Shown in pieces: positions 1 through 8,788 of a stretch of 64,000 bases of DNA (position 1 is the stretch's first letter; each line of letters starts with the position of its first letter). The notes beneath the pieces are model-generated. The model worked only from the letters and a program-made list of their open reading frames with translations, was not told the DNA's origin and did no database searches. The stretch lies in assembly GCF_032970905.1 (NCBI RefSeq), contig NZ_JAWJZA010000012.1; one strand, given 5' to 3'. The position numbers and the translations under genes are program-made. This stretch comes from Veillonella absiana. GTDB lineage: Bacteria > Bacillota > Negativicutes > Veillonellales > Veillonellaceae.

Positions 1-1
1 G

Positions 2-119
<118 letters not shown>

Positions 120-128
120 GAAAAGAAG

Positions 129-155
129 CGAGGTCAACAACGTTGACCTCGTTTT
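129..155 (+). terminator. rRNA operon terminator
   Basis: A 10-bp perfect stem with a 3-base loop (GAGGTCAAC/GTTGACCTC) is followed by TTTT, directly after the 5S gene. It ends the rRNA operon. Confidence 0.85.
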
Positions 156-174
156 GCATATCTATTATATTGAG

Positions 175-592
175 CCGACCAGGCCTTGGCCTGGGAAACC
201 TAGGGCAAACAATTTGAAGGAACGAAGTGACGCACAAATTGTATTGCATCAGGTTCGACGAAGCTAACGAAGTTAGCGAGTGTGATAGGAAGCTGCTGAT
301 TGAAGAAATAAAAAAGCTCACCCTTATGGGTGGGCTTTTTTATTTCTCTGCTCGGCAGTTTCCTATCGAGCAGGTGTACCTGGGATAAGCAGGGCTTGAG
401 GGCTAGGAGGAGCATAGCGACGTACTAGACCCATGCATCGCTTAGTCACGAACGTAAGATTTTGCGATGCAAAATCCACAGCGAGGAACATACCAAGTTG
501 TCGCTATGTCATTAGGCTACTTGGAACGAAGTGACGCATTGAGTCATTGCATCACTTTCCCACAGTGAGCGAAGCGAACGGCGGGTGATAGG
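175..592. repeat. Diverged repeats behind the 5S gene, including a 5S 3'-end copy
   Basis: No gene is seen here. The last 20 bases of the 5S region (from GATAGGAAGC) recur at 284-303. Two diverged copies of a longer module share the order GGAACGAAGTGACGCA, ATTGCATCA and GTGATAGG, at about 216-290 and 513-591. Parts of rRNA spacer appear to have been duplicated and scrambled here. Confidence 0.5.
308..346 (+). terminator. Intrinsic terminator
   Basis: The stem AAAGCTCACCC/GGGTGGGCTTT with a TTAT loop is followed by a T-run. It lies just after the duplicated 5S 3'-end and may be a second copy of an rRNA terminator. Confidence 0.75.
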
Positions 593-712
593 CACCGTAA
601 GCTCGTTTGGGGGGATTTAGGTAGCCGTAATCATCAAGTTAACGAAACTATCATTGGTGTTCGTCCTGTGATGTGGGTAGATAAAGCGGTACTAAAAAAA
701 CAACTCAAATAG
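593..712 (+). pseudogene. C-terminal fragment of a DUF6273-like protein
   Basis: An open frame without a start codon encodes about 39 residues ending in a stop. It reads through WGDLGSRNHQVNE and IIGVRPVMWVDKAVLKKQLK. The GVRPVMWV block resembles the conserved end of DUF6273 (formylglycine-enzyme-like) domains. The rest of the gene is missing, so this is a decayed tail. It has no start and no ribosome binding site. Family assignment rests on one motif and is tentative. Confidence 0.45.
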
Positions 713-988
713 TTCGTACCAAAGGAACAAAATAAACTTCATGTAACGTTCATCCCACTTTCATGTAACTTTCATTGGTTCCATTTATACTGAGTATAGT
801 TGATAGAGGTATTACACCTAGTCAACTAGAAAATTGAAATCGGAGGTCTGCTGAAACGTTTACCTGAAACACTCTCTTTACAAAAACATACAATGCATAC
901 AACAACAATACATACAACACAAACATACAACAACAAATTACATATATACGTCTCCCCGTATATATAAGGTAAACAATCAGAGACGAAA
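713..988. other. Intergenic stretch, no gene recognised
   Basis: An AC-rich stretch at about 880-945 lies before a small inverted repeat around ATATACG/CGTATAT (about 943-965). No convincing coding frame is present. It could be a leader or a decayed gene. Confidence 0.4.
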
Positions 989-1017
989 GAAGAGCCCTTA
1001 CAAGAGGGCTCTTTTTT
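989..1017 (+). terminator. Intrinsic terminator
   Basis: The stem AAGAGCCCT/AGGGCTCTT is followed by a T6 run. The transcript it ends is not obvious; it may belong to the decayed stretch upstream. Confidence 0.75.
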
Positions 1018-1183
1018 GGTAAATGGAAGGAGTTCATGCTATAATTAATCATACTTGATTTTATACAATAAAACTGAACGTATGAGTAAATTTAAGGAAG
1101 GAGACCACGGTCCAATGTAAACGTAGATGGCCCGGATTTCACTAGCGGGATGGTTTATAAACATGTGGCACTGTGTATCAACT

Positions 1184-1462
1184 ATGTATATCGGAGACAT
1201 CATTAAACAATATCGTGAAAGTAACAATATCAGTGTCCAGGACTTTGCAGCAACTGCAGGATTGTCCGTGGCAGATATTGAGACATTGGAAAATTTATAT
1301 ATACCAGGAACTACGAATCCTGTTCCTGTGGCGATGCGTCAGGTGAAAGCTATCGCAGAGGCTATGAATCAGCCTATGGGGGCTGTTATGGTCCAATTAG
1401 GCAATGATCAGCCAGTGGTCGTGAATGTAGTGGCTGAATCCGATCAACCACATGCAAAATAG
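1184..1462 (+). CDS. XRE-family helix-turn-helix regulator
   Basis: A small DNA-binding protein of 92 residues. The Cro/CI-type helix-turn-helix spans roughly residues 1-70: MYIGDIIKQYRESNNIS is the first helix, and VQDFAATAGLSVADIETLE is the turn and recognition helix. The frame opens earlier at 1127, but those 19 extra residues look unnatural for the family, so the start is placed at 1184. Neither start has a good ribosome binding site; an AGGAAGGAG at 1094-1102 lies too far away. The last 20 residues are a plain tail. Its target is unknown. A stand-alone regulator is the safest reading. Confidence 0.65.
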   Translation: MYIGDIIKQYRESNNISVQDFAATAGLSVADIETLENLYIPGTTNPVPVAMRQVKAIAEAMNQPMGAVMVQLGNDQPVVVNVVAESDQPHAK

Positions 1463-1633
1463 AGATTCAACTGGTATATACATGTAAAATAGGGCTAAGG
1501 CTCTTACATTAGATATCACATACTTGTGGTATCAATTCGTTAGTATTATATTAGGTGCTATATTATCTATAGCATCCATAGCTCACATAGATACATTGAA
1601 TAATTTTTTGAGCCTAAAACGTAAGGAGATATT

Positions 1634-1942
1634 ATGGACGCAAAATTATTACTATTATTACAAACTTTGCCAGAGCAGCAACGCAGTTATGTGTTGTCTC
1701 GTCAATCTGAATTAAAACAAAAGAGTACTGCATATATTTTATGGTTCCTCTTTGGTGTTCATTATTTCTATTTAAGTAAACCTATTATCAATATTTTATA
1801 TTGGGTAACTGGTGGTGGTTTTGGTGTATGGGCTGTTATTGACCTATTCCGGATCCCAGGTATGATTCGTGAGAAGAACGAAGAAATTATGGTAGAGCTT
1901 ATTAAAGAAGCGAAATCTATCTATCCTGATGTGAGTGTATAG
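1634..1942 (+). CDS. TM2 domain membrane protein
   Basis: A 102-residue protein with the TM2 signature: two transmembrane helices (about residues 31-50 and 53-75) joined by a short loop, with AYILWFLFGVHYFYL and GGFGVWAVIDLFRIPGM. The N-terminus is a charged helix and the C-terminus is acidic. TM2 proteins are inner-membrane proteins of unclear function. AAGGAG stands 7 bases before the ATG. A terminator follows directly, and the left copy of the repeat that frames the restriction island overlaps that terminator. Confidence 0.85.
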   Translation: MDAKLLLLLQTLPEQQRSYVLSRQSELKQKSTAYILWFLFGVHYFYLSKPIINILYWVTGGGFGVWAVIDLFRIPGMIREKNEEIMVELIKEAKSIYPDVSV

Positions 1943-1977
1943 ATGAAATCATAATAGGAATAATTATAAATGCAAAA

Positions 1978-2004
1978 AATAGCGCCTTTAAGGGCGCTAT
2001 TTTG
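1978..2004 (+). terminator. Terminator of the TM2 gene
   Basis: The stem AATAGCGCC/GGCGCTATT is followed by TTTGTG. Its 3' half is the first part of the 36-bp direct repeat at 1991-2026. Confidence 0.75.
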
Positions 2005-2026
2005 TGTTTATAGAGGAAGTTTTATA
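1991..2026 (+). repeat. Left direct repeat of the restriction island
   Basis: This 36-base stretch recurs at 10028-10063 with one mismatch (GAGGAAG here, GAGGGAG there). The pair brackets the type I restriction operon and the recombinase remnant, so the copies look like attL and attR or a target duplication. Confidence 0.75.
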
Positions 2027-2056
2027 GTACGTCTCCCCAAACGGTGCAAAGAGAAT

Positions 2057-2106
2057 AGCGACTACGCAAGAGCAGAAATGCTCCTGTGTGGTCGCTTTCT
2101 TTTTGT
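2057..2106 (+). terminator. Terminator-like hairpin
   Basis: The outer stem AGCGAC/GTCGCT and inner stem GAGCA/TGCTC are followed by TTTCTTTTT. It lies just inside the left end of the island, before its regulator gene. Confidence 0.55.
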
Positions 2107-2191
2107 AAATAGATTTATATAAAGATGAAAAATTCACTTTTGCGTGATATACTTTAAGCATATCGGCTAACAGGATTAATGGAGGTGTGAT

Positions 2192-2419
2192 ATGGCAGTC
2201 AGTTATAAAAAACTGTTTCATTTATTGATTGAAAAAGATATGACAAATGGCCAGTTGATGCAGGAGGCAGGGTTCTCTGCCAACATCATCACACGGCTAA
2301 AACGAGGCGGATATATCTCCCTTGACAGTGTGGAGAGTATTTGCCGTGTGCTGCACTGTGGCGTAGATGATATTTTGGAATTTATTCCAGACGAAGACGG
2401 AGGAAAAGAAAATGGTTGA
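2192..2419 (+). CDS. XRE-family regulator of the type I restriction operon
   Basis: A 75-residue Cro/CI-type helix-turn-helix protein (FHLLIEKDMTNGQLMQEAG, then NIITRLKRGGYISLDSV). GGAGG lies 6 bases before the ATG. Its stop codon lies inside the start of hsdM: the two genes overlap by 8 bases, so they are probably translationally coupled. Small regulators of this kind in front of restriction genes usually limit expression, as controller proteins do. That role here is inferred from position only. Confidence 0.8.
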   Translation: MAVSYKKLFHLLIEKDMTNGQLMQEAGFSANIITRLKRGGYISLDSVESICRVLHCGVDDILEFIPDEDGGKENG

Positions 2420-3974
2420 TACTAAAAAGGAACAAGAGCGTGATGAACTCCATCGTGCAATCTGGGCAATAGCGGATGAACTGCGTGGTGCAGTAGACGG
2501 ATGGGATTTTAAGAACTATGTCCTCGGCACAATGTTCTATCGCTATATTTCCGAGAACCTGTGCAGCTACATCAATGACGGTGAAATCAAAGCCGGAAAT
2601 ACCGATTTTAATTTTGCAACAATGTCAGATGACGAAGCCGAAGAAGCACGGGACGGTCTGGTGGAAGAAAAAGGCTTTTTCATATTGCCAAGTGAACTGT
2701 TCTGCAACGTCAGAGCAAAGGCTGCAAACGATGAAAATTTGAATGAGACACTGGAAAGCGTATTCCGCCATATAGAGGAATCTGCGAAAGGCAGCGAGGC
2801 AGAAAGCGACTTTGCCGGACTGTTTGATGATTATGATGTTAACAGCAATAAATTGGGTTCTACGGTTGCCAAGCGCAATGAGAAACTGGTCAAGCTGTTA
2901 AATGGCGTGGGTGAAATGAACCTCGGTGCTGTGAAAGACCACACCTTCGATGCTTTTGGCGATGCCTACGAATACCTTATGTCCATGTATGCCTCTAATG
3001 CGGGTAAATCCGGCGGTGAGTTCTATACGCCTGCCGATGTATCAGAACTGCTGACAAGGCTTGGTACGGTAGGAAAAACTGAAATCAATAAGGTATATGA
3101 CCCTGCGTGTGGTTCCGGAAGTCTATTGCTCAAGGCTGAAAAAGTTCTTGGTAAGGATGCCATCCGCAATGGATTCTATGGACAGGAAATCAATATCACC
3201 ACTTACAACCTGTGCAGAATCAATATGTTCCTGCACGATGTGGGGTTTGATAAATTTAATGTAGCCTGTGAGGATACGCTTATCAGCCCACAGCACTGGG
3301 ATGATGAACCATTTGAACTTATCGTGTCTAATCCTCCCTACTCTATTAAATGGGCGGGTGACGAAAATCCACTGCTCATCAATGACCCCCGCTTTTCTCC
3401 AGCCGGAGTTCTGGCACCTAAGAGTAAAGCAGATATGGCATTTATTATGCACAGTCTTTCATGGCTGGCATCCAATGGTACTGCTGCTATCGTATGCTTT
3501 CCGGGTATTATGTATCGTGGCGGTGCGGAACAGAAAATACGTAAATATCTGGTAGACAATAACTATGTAGATTGCATCATTCAGTTACCAAGCAATCTAT
3601 TCTTCGGTACATCCATTGCCACTTGTATTATGGTGATGAAGAAAAATAAGAACGATAACAAAACGCTGTTTATTGATGCGTCCAATGAGTGCATCAAGGT
3701 CACAAACAACAATAAACTAACACCTGAAAATATTGACCGAATCGTTGATATATTTGCAAAGCGTGCGGAAGTGGCGTATTTCTCTCATTTGGCAGGTTAT
3801 GATGAAGTAGTCAAAAATGATTATAACCTTTCGGTCTCCACCTATGTAGAGGCAGAGGATACACGGGAAAAGGTTGATATTAAACATTTAAATGCTGATA
3901 TCAAAGAGATAGTTGCTAAAGAAGATAAATTACGTAAAGAAATAGATAAAATTATCAAAGAGATTGAGGCATAA
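2412..3974 (+). CDS. hsdM: Type I restriction-modification methyltransferase subunit
   Basis: HsdM is the adenine-N6 methyltransferase of a type I system. The start is the ATG at 2412 (MVDTKKEQERDELHRAIW); it has GGAGG 9 bases upstream and overlaps the regulator gene. The protein has 520 residues, a usual length. The N-terminal helical HsdM_N domain (about 10-150) precedes the Rossmann-fold methylase domain. SAM-binding motif I DPACGSGS is near residue 229 and catalytic motif IV NPPY near 306. The C-terminus is a coiled helix that contacts HsdS. hsdS starts 2 bases after its stop. No damage is seen, so it should be active with HsdS. Confidence 0.95.
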   Translation: MVDTKKEQERDELHRAIWAIADELRGAVDGWDFKNYVLGTMFYRYISENLCSYINDGEIKAGNTDFNFATMSDDEAEEARDGLVEEKGFFILPSELFCNVRAKAANDENLNETLESVFRHIEESAKGSEAESDFAGLFDDYDVNSNKLGSTVAKRNEKLVKLLNGVGEMNLGAVKDHTFDAFGDAYEYLMSMYASNAGKSGGEFYTPADVSELLTRLGTVGKTEINKVYDPACGSGSLLLKAEKVLGKDAIRNGFYGQEINITTYNLCRINMFLHDVGFDKFNVACEDTLISPQHWDDEPFELIVSNPPYSIKWAGDENPLLINDPRFSPAGVLAPKSKADMAFIMHSLSWLASNGTAAIVCFPGIMYRGGAEQKIRKYLVDNNYVDCIIQLPSNLFFGTSIATCIMVMKKNKNDNKTLFIDASNECIKVTNNNKLTPENIDRIVDIFAKRAEVAYFSHLAGYDEVVKNDYNLSVSTYVEAEDTREKVDIKHLNADIKEIVAKEDKLRKEIDKIIKEIEA

Positions 3975-3976
3975 CT

Positions 3977-5146
3977 ATGAACAAATTAGATGAATTAATC
4001 AAAGAGTTATGTCCCAATGGGGTAAAGTATAGGCTACTTGGAAAAGTTTGCAAAATAGAAACAGGAAGACTTAATGCAAATGCTGCTGTCGAAGATGGGG
4101 AATATTTGTTTTTTACAACAGCAAAAGAACCGAGCCGTATTAATCAATACAGATGGGACACAGAAGCTTTACTTATAGCAGGAAATGCAAATATTGGTAA
4201 TGTTAAGTATTATATTGGTAAATTTGAGGCTTATCAACGTACCTATGTGCTAACTGATTTTGATTCATCTGTTTCAGTAAAATTTTTGTATTATTCACTT
4301 AGCAATAATCTTAAAGTATATTTGGACAGTCACAAGAATGAGGCTGCGATGGTTTATATTGTACTTTCAACATTGCAAGATTTTAGAATTCCCGTCCCCC
4401 CTCTACCTGTACAGGAGGAAATTGTCCGTATTCTGGACAATTTCACGGAGCTTACGGCGGAGCTTACAGCGGAGCTTACAGCGGAGCTTACAGCGAGGAA
4501 AAAACAGTATGAATATTATAGGGATGCAATGCTTTCATGCAATAAAGAGATTCCAATGGTCAAACTGAAAGATATCGCAACAGATATCTATCGAGGTGCA
4601 GGAATAAAGCGTGACCAAGTAACACAAGATGGAATCCCATGCGTCAGATATGGCGAAATCTATACAACCTATAATACTTGGTTTGATGAGTGCGTATCTC
4701 ATACACAACTTGAGTATGTACCATCTCCAAAGTATTTTGAACATGGCGATATTTTGTTTGCTATAACAGGAGAAAGCGTTGAAGATATAGCAAAATCTAT
4801 TGCTTATGTGGGGCATGATAAGTGCTTAGCAGGCGGAGATATTGTGGTAATGAAACACAAGCAGAATCCTAAGTATCTATCATATGTGCTTTCTACTTAT
4901 GACGCCAGACAGCAAAAAAGCAAAGGTAAGATAAAAAGCAAGGTGGTTCATTCCAATGTTCCATCGATAGAAAGTATTGAAATTCCACTTCCTTCATTAG
5001 AAGTACAGGAACGCTTTGCTAATGTCTTGGATAATTTTGAATCAATCTGCTCCGACCTAAACATCGGTCTGCCAGCAGAGATCGAAGCACGAAAAAAACA
5101 ATATGAATACTATCGTGACAGATTACTGTCATTCAAGGAACTATAA
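3977..5146 (+). CDS. hsdS: Type I restriction-modification specificity subunit
   Basis: HsdS chooses the DNA site through two target-recognition domains (about residues 15-145 and 195-345). Each is followed by a conserved helix: VQEEIVRILDNF before ARKKQYEYYRDAML, and VQERFANVLDNF before ARKKQYEYYRDRLLSF. The first helix holds a run of TAEL repeats (DNA at 4448-4495) that sets the distance between the two half-sites. This layout is known from type IC enzymes such as EcoR124. The length (389 residues) is normal. The two recognition domains differ from each other, so the site should be asymmetric and split. The site itself cannot be read from sequence. Confidence 0.93.
   Translation: MNKLDELIKELCPNGVKYRLLGKVCKIETGRLNANAAVEDGEYLFFTTAKEPSRINQYRWDTEALLIAGNANIGNVKYYIGKFEAYQRTYVLTDFDSSVSVKFLYYSLSNNLKVYLDSHKNEAAMVYIVLSTLQDFRIPVPPLPVQEEIVRILDNFTELTAELTAELTAELTARKKQYEYYRDAMLSCNKEIPMVKLKDIATDIYRGAGIKRDQVTQDGIPCVRYGEIYTTYNTWFDECVSHTQLEYVPSPKYFEHGDILFAITGESVEDIAKSIAYVGHDKCLAGGDIVVMKHKQNPKYLSYVLSTYDARQQKSKGKIKSKVVHSNVPSIESIEIPLPSLEVQERFANVLDNFESICSDLNIGLPAEIEARKKQYEYYRDRLLSFKEL
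4448..4495 (+). repeat. Four tandem 12-bp units encoding the HsdS TAEL linker
   Basis: Four units of GAGCTTACAGCG (the first has one change, ACGGCG) lie in frame and encode ELTA repeats between the two recognition domains. Twelve is divisible by three, so gain or loss of a unit keeps the frame and lengthens or shortens the linker by four residues. In EcoR124 variants this changes the spacer length of the recognised site. Confidence 0.92.
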
Positions 5147-5169
5147 AAAAGAAAGAAGGTGAAGCCACC

Positions 5170-8100
5170 GTGCCTTATTTTAACATTGTCGCACAGACAA
5201 CAGAAAACACCGTAGTCACAGAATATGAGCCTGTGAAGGCACGTTCGGACAGCTACCAGAGCGAGGCTGCTCTGGAGCAAGAATTTATTCGTCTGCTCTG
5301 TGAGCAGGGCTATGAATATCTGCAAATCCATACAGAAAAGGATTTAATCCGCAACCTCCGCGACCGCTTGGAGGCACTGAACCACTATCGGTTCTCTGAT
5401 ACAGAGTGGCAACAGTTTTTTGTGGATTCTGTTGCGAATCCCAACGAGCATATCGTGGAAAAGACCCGCAAGATACAGGAGGACTTTGTCCAAGTGTTGA
5501 AACGGGACGATGGCTCTACGAAGAACATCACACTCATGGATAAGAAAAATATCCATAATAACAGTTTGCAGGTCATCAACCAGTACAAGGTGAATGCCGC
5601 TACAAGCGGCAGAGAGGGTGGCCTGGGCCATGTGCTTGGTAAAGAGGACGGCGCAAAGTACGATAATCGTTACGATGTGACGGTACTGGTCAACGGTCTA
5701 CCCTTGGTGCATATTGAACTGAAGCGCAGAGGAGTCCCTATCCGAGAGGCATTCAATCAGATAAACCGTTATCAGCGGGATTCTTTTTGGGCAGGTTGCG
5801 GACTGTTTGAATATGTGCAGATTTTCGTTATTTCCAATGGAACAAATACGAAATACTACTCCAATAGCACTCGCTTTAATGCTATCAAGGATGCGGTTTC
5901 TGGCAAGACGAAAAAGGGAAAAACAAGCAACAGCTTTGAATTTACCTGCTTCTGGGCAGATGCCAATAACCGTGTTATCACGGATTTGATTGACTTCACA
6001 AAGACTTTCTTTGCAAAGCATTCTCTGCTGAATGTGCTGACCAAGTATTGTATTTTCACATCAGAAAATATGCTTATGGTTATGCGCCCGTACCAGATCA
6101 CGGCAACCGAGCGCATCTTGAATCGTATAGAGATTGCCAACAACTATAAAAAATACGGCAGCGTGGCAGGTGGCGGATATATCTGGCACACAACAGGCTC
6201 CGGCAAAACGCTCACCTCTTTCAAGACGGCACGTCTGGCATCACAGCTGCCTTATATTGATAAGGTGCTGTTTGTGGTTGACCGTAAGGACTTGGACTAC
6301 CAGACCATGAAGGAGTATGACCGCTTTGAAAAAGGTGCTGCCAACAGCAATACTTCTACCAGAATTTTAGAACAGCAGTTAAGTGACAAAGATTCAAAAG
6401 GACGTCCAAAAGAATGTCGTATTATTATTACTACGATTCAAAAACTGGCTACTTTCATAAAGAAGAATCCTAATCATGAGGTTTACAATAAGCATATCGT
6501 TATTATCTTTGACGAATGCCACCGTAGCCAATTTGGTGATATGCACACGGCTATTATAAAAAACTTCAAGAACTACCACCTGTTTGGTTTTACAGGGACA
6601 CCGATATTCGCAGCTAATTCTGGCGCATCTAAGAACCCGGAGTTCTTTACAACGGGGCAGACCTTTGGTGACCAGTTACATACCTATACCATTGTGGATG
6701 CCATCAACGATAAAAATGTTCTGCCGTTCCGTGTGGACTATATTAAAACGATGGATACGGACGAAGAAATTACCGATGAAATGGTATGGGACATCAATCG
6801 TGAAAAAGCAATGATGGCGCCTAAGCGTGTTGAATTGGTGACACGGTATATTTTGGAACATTTCGACCAAAAAACCTACCGTGGGGATAAGACATATATT
6901 TTCAATACTCTCACGAATATTGAAGAAGTGGCATCCGCCGAGCGTGGCACAGTAGAAGAAATCAAGCAGCAACAACGTCTTAGCGGATTTAATTCTATTT
7001 TTGCTGTGGCATCTGTGCCAATGGCAAAACTATATTATCAAGAATTTCAGAAGCAGATGGCAGCAGACCCAACCAAGAAACTGCGTGTTGCAACGATTTT
7101 CAGTTACGGCGCAAATGAGGAAGAAGCTGACGGTATTCTGGATGAGGAGAACTCCGAGGACACTTCTGCCCTCGACCAGAACTCCCGTGATTTTCTGGAA
7201 TCTGCTATCCGTGATTATAATGGAATGTTCCATACAACTTATGATACTTCCAGCGATAAGTTCCAGAACTACTATAAGGATGTATCCCTACGCATGAAAA
7301 ACAAGGAACTGGACTTGCTCATCGTAGTTAATATGTTCCTTACTGGTTTTGATGCCACTACTATGAACACGCTGTGGGTGGATAAGAACCTGAAGATGCA
7401 CGGTTTGATACAGGCGTTTTCACGTACCAACCGTATCCTCAATTCTATCAAGACTTTCGGTAACATTGTTTGTTTTCGCAATCTGCAAAAGCGTGTAGAT
7501 AGCGCAATTTCTCTGTTTGGAGACAAGAACGCTGGCGGTATTGTGCTTTTGAACAGTTTTAAGGATTACTACTATGGTTATGAGTCCGTAGACGGAAAGC
7601 CAATGCCCTGCTATGTGGATATGATGGAGGAATTGAACGAGAAGTTCCCTCTGGAAGAACCACAGATTATTGGCGAGCAGAATCAGAAGGATTTTATTTC
7701 TTTGTTTGGTGCAATTCTGCGTATGCGTAACCTGCTCGTATCCTTTGATGAATTTAAGGGTAATGAACTTATTACCGAGCGTGACCTACAGGACTACCTT
7801 GGCAGATACCAAGACCTGCGTGATGAATGGAAACGCAGACGTGAAGCCGGAGAAAGCACAGATATCACAGACGATATTGTGTTTGAGGTGGAACTGATCA
7901 AGCAGATAGAAATCAACATTGATTATATTCTGATGCTTGTAAAGAAATACCACGATACCCATTGTGAGGATAAAGAAGTTCTGATTACCATCAATAAAGC
8001 CATTGATGCCAGCCCGGAACTACGCAGCAAGAAACAGTTGATTGAAACCTTTATCGCAGGGGTCAACGATGCAGATGACATCATGAGCGAGTGGCATGAT

Positions 8101-8463
8101 TATGTGGTCAAACAGCGTGAGGCTGAATTGCAGACCATCATTACAGAGGAAAAGTTAAAGCCGGAGGACACCCGTAAATTCTTGGAGAATGCTTTCCGTG
8201 ATGGTGAAATCAAAACCGCCGGTACAGACATCGATAAAATCATGCCTCCTGTTTCTCGCTTTGGCGGTGGTGGCAGAGCCAAGAAAAAGCAAGGTGTCAT
8301 TGATAAACTGAAGACATTCTTTGAGAAGTATTTTGGCATCGGTGGCTCGGCAACCTTTACTGAGCCGGAACACCCAGCGACCATATATGAACTGCATCCA
8401 CAGGACAACCTGTCTATGGTGGCAGAACCGAAGACACCATATGGTAGTGATGAACACAAATAA
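5170..8463 (+). CDS. hsdR: Type I restriction endonuclease subunit R
   Basis: HsdR translocates and cuts unmethylated DNA together with HsdM and HsdS. It has 1097 residues and starts with GTG 23 bases after hsdS. The N-terminal PD-(D/E)XK nuclease is visible: YDVTVLVNG (about 166) and IELKRRG (about 182). The SF2 motor follows: Walker A TTGSGKT near 342, DECHRSQFG near 448, TGTPI near 477 and SRTNRILNSI in motif VI. The C-terminal helical part binds the methylase core. No frame damage is seen. A terminator follows at 8476, so the operon is regulator-hsdM-hsdS-hsdR. Confidence 0.95.
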   Translation: MPYFNIVAQTTENTVVTEYEPVKARSDSYQSEAALEQEFIRLLCEQGYEYLQIHTEKDLIRNLRDRLEALNHYRFSDTEWQQFFVDSVANPNEHIVEKTRKIQEDFVQVLKRDDGSTKNITLMDKKNIHNNSLQVINQYKVNAATSGREGGLGHVLGKEDGAKYDNRYDVTVLVNGLPLVHIELKRRGVPIREAFNQINRYQRDSFWAGCGLFEYVQIFVISNGTNTKYYSNSTRFNAIKDAVSGKTKKGKTSNSFEFTCFWADANNRVITDLIDFTKTFFAKHSLLNVLTKYCIFTSENMLMVMRPYQITATERILNRIEIANNYKKYGSVAGGGYIWHTTGSGKTLTSFKTARLASQLPYIDKVLFVVDRKDLDYQTMKEYDRFEKGAANSNTSTRILEQQLSDKDSKGRPKECRIIITTIQKLATFIKKNPNHEVYNKHIVIIFDECHRSQFGDMHTAIIKNFKNYHLFGFTGTPIFAANSGASKNPEFFTTGQTFGDQLHTYTIVDAINDKNVLPFRVDYIKTMDTDEEITDEMVWDINREKAMMAPKRVELVTRYILEHFDQKTYRGDKTYIFNTLTNIEEVASAERGTVEEIKQQQRLSGFNSIFAVASVPMAKLYYQEFQKQMAADPTKKLRVATIFSYGANEEEADGILDEENSEDTSALDQNSRDFLESAIRDYNGMFHTTYDTSSDKFQNYYKDVSLRMKNKELDLLIVVNMFLTGFDATTMNTLWVDKNLKMHGLIQAFSRTNRILNSIKTFGNIVCFRNLQKRVDSAISLFGDKNAGGIVLLNSFKDYYYGYESVDGKPMPCYVDMMEELNEKFPLEEPQIIGEQNQKDFISLFGAILRMRNLLVSFDEFKGNELITERDLQDYLGRYQDLRDEWKRRREAGESTDITDDIVFEVELIKQIEINIDYILMLVKKYHDTHCEDKEVLITINKAIDASPELRSKKQLIETFIAGVNDADDIMSEWHDYVVKQREAELQTIITEEKLKPEDTRKFLENAFRDGEIKTAGTDIDKIMPPVSRFGGGGRAKKKQGVIDKLKTFFEKYFGIGGSATFTEPEHPATIYELHPQDNLSMVAEPKTPYGSDEHK

Positions 8464-8475
8464 GTGATGAGTATG

Positions 8476-8516
8476 ACCACGCAGAAGGACAATGTTCCCT
8501 GCGTGGTTTTCTTTTG
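8476..8516 (+). terminator. Terminator of the hsd operon
   Basis: The stem ACCACGCAG/CTGCGTGGT with a 14-base loop is followed by TTTCTTTT, shortly after the hsdR stop. Confidence 0.8.
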
Positions 8517-8569
8517 CGTATTTGTCCGCATTATTATATAAAAACAGGTCAGATTCTCAGGTAAAATGC

Positions 8570-8788
8570 TTATTTTGTGACCGCCTTTATATTGACCGCA
8601 CACACAAAGCTGTCATCGTCTGACTGTGCAATCAGATAGTCCATGCGTACATGAAACAATTCGCACATGGTATCGAGCATCTCAAAGCTGGGTCTGCGAC
8701 TGCCGATTTCCCATGCAGATACCGTTCCCTTTGCTACTTTCAGTTCTTCCGCAAGTGTTCCCTGCGTGAATCCATTCTTTTTTCTGAG
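8570..8788 (-). pseudogene. 5'-truncated XRE-family regulator
   Basis: The minus strand reads RKKNGFTQGTLAEELKVAKG, then VSAWEIGSRRPSFEMLDTM and MDYLIAQSDDDSFVCAV, and stops at 8570-8572. This is a typical XRE helix-turn-helix with its C-terminus intact. The first helix is cut near FIHLRKKNG, where plus-strand recombinase sequence begins at about 8789. No start codon or ribosome binding site remains in place. Two unrelated, oppositely oriented gene fragments meet here, which marks a recombination or deletion junction. Confidence 0.7.

Noticed and set aside
1524..1715. 63-codon frame before the TM2 gene
   Set aside because: It overlaps the TM2 gene in another frame and has no ribosome binding site or family features.
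2367..2411. Upstream extension of HsdM
   Set aside because: The extra 15 residues lie inside the regulator gene; the ATG at 2412 has the ribosome binding site and the family start.
5698..6021. Minus-strand frames inside hsdR
   Set aside because: They are antisense shadows of a gene with clear motifs and have no start signals.
8100..8603. 167-codon minus-strand frame at the hsdR end
   Set aside because: It is the shadow of hsdR codons and crosses the hsd terminator.
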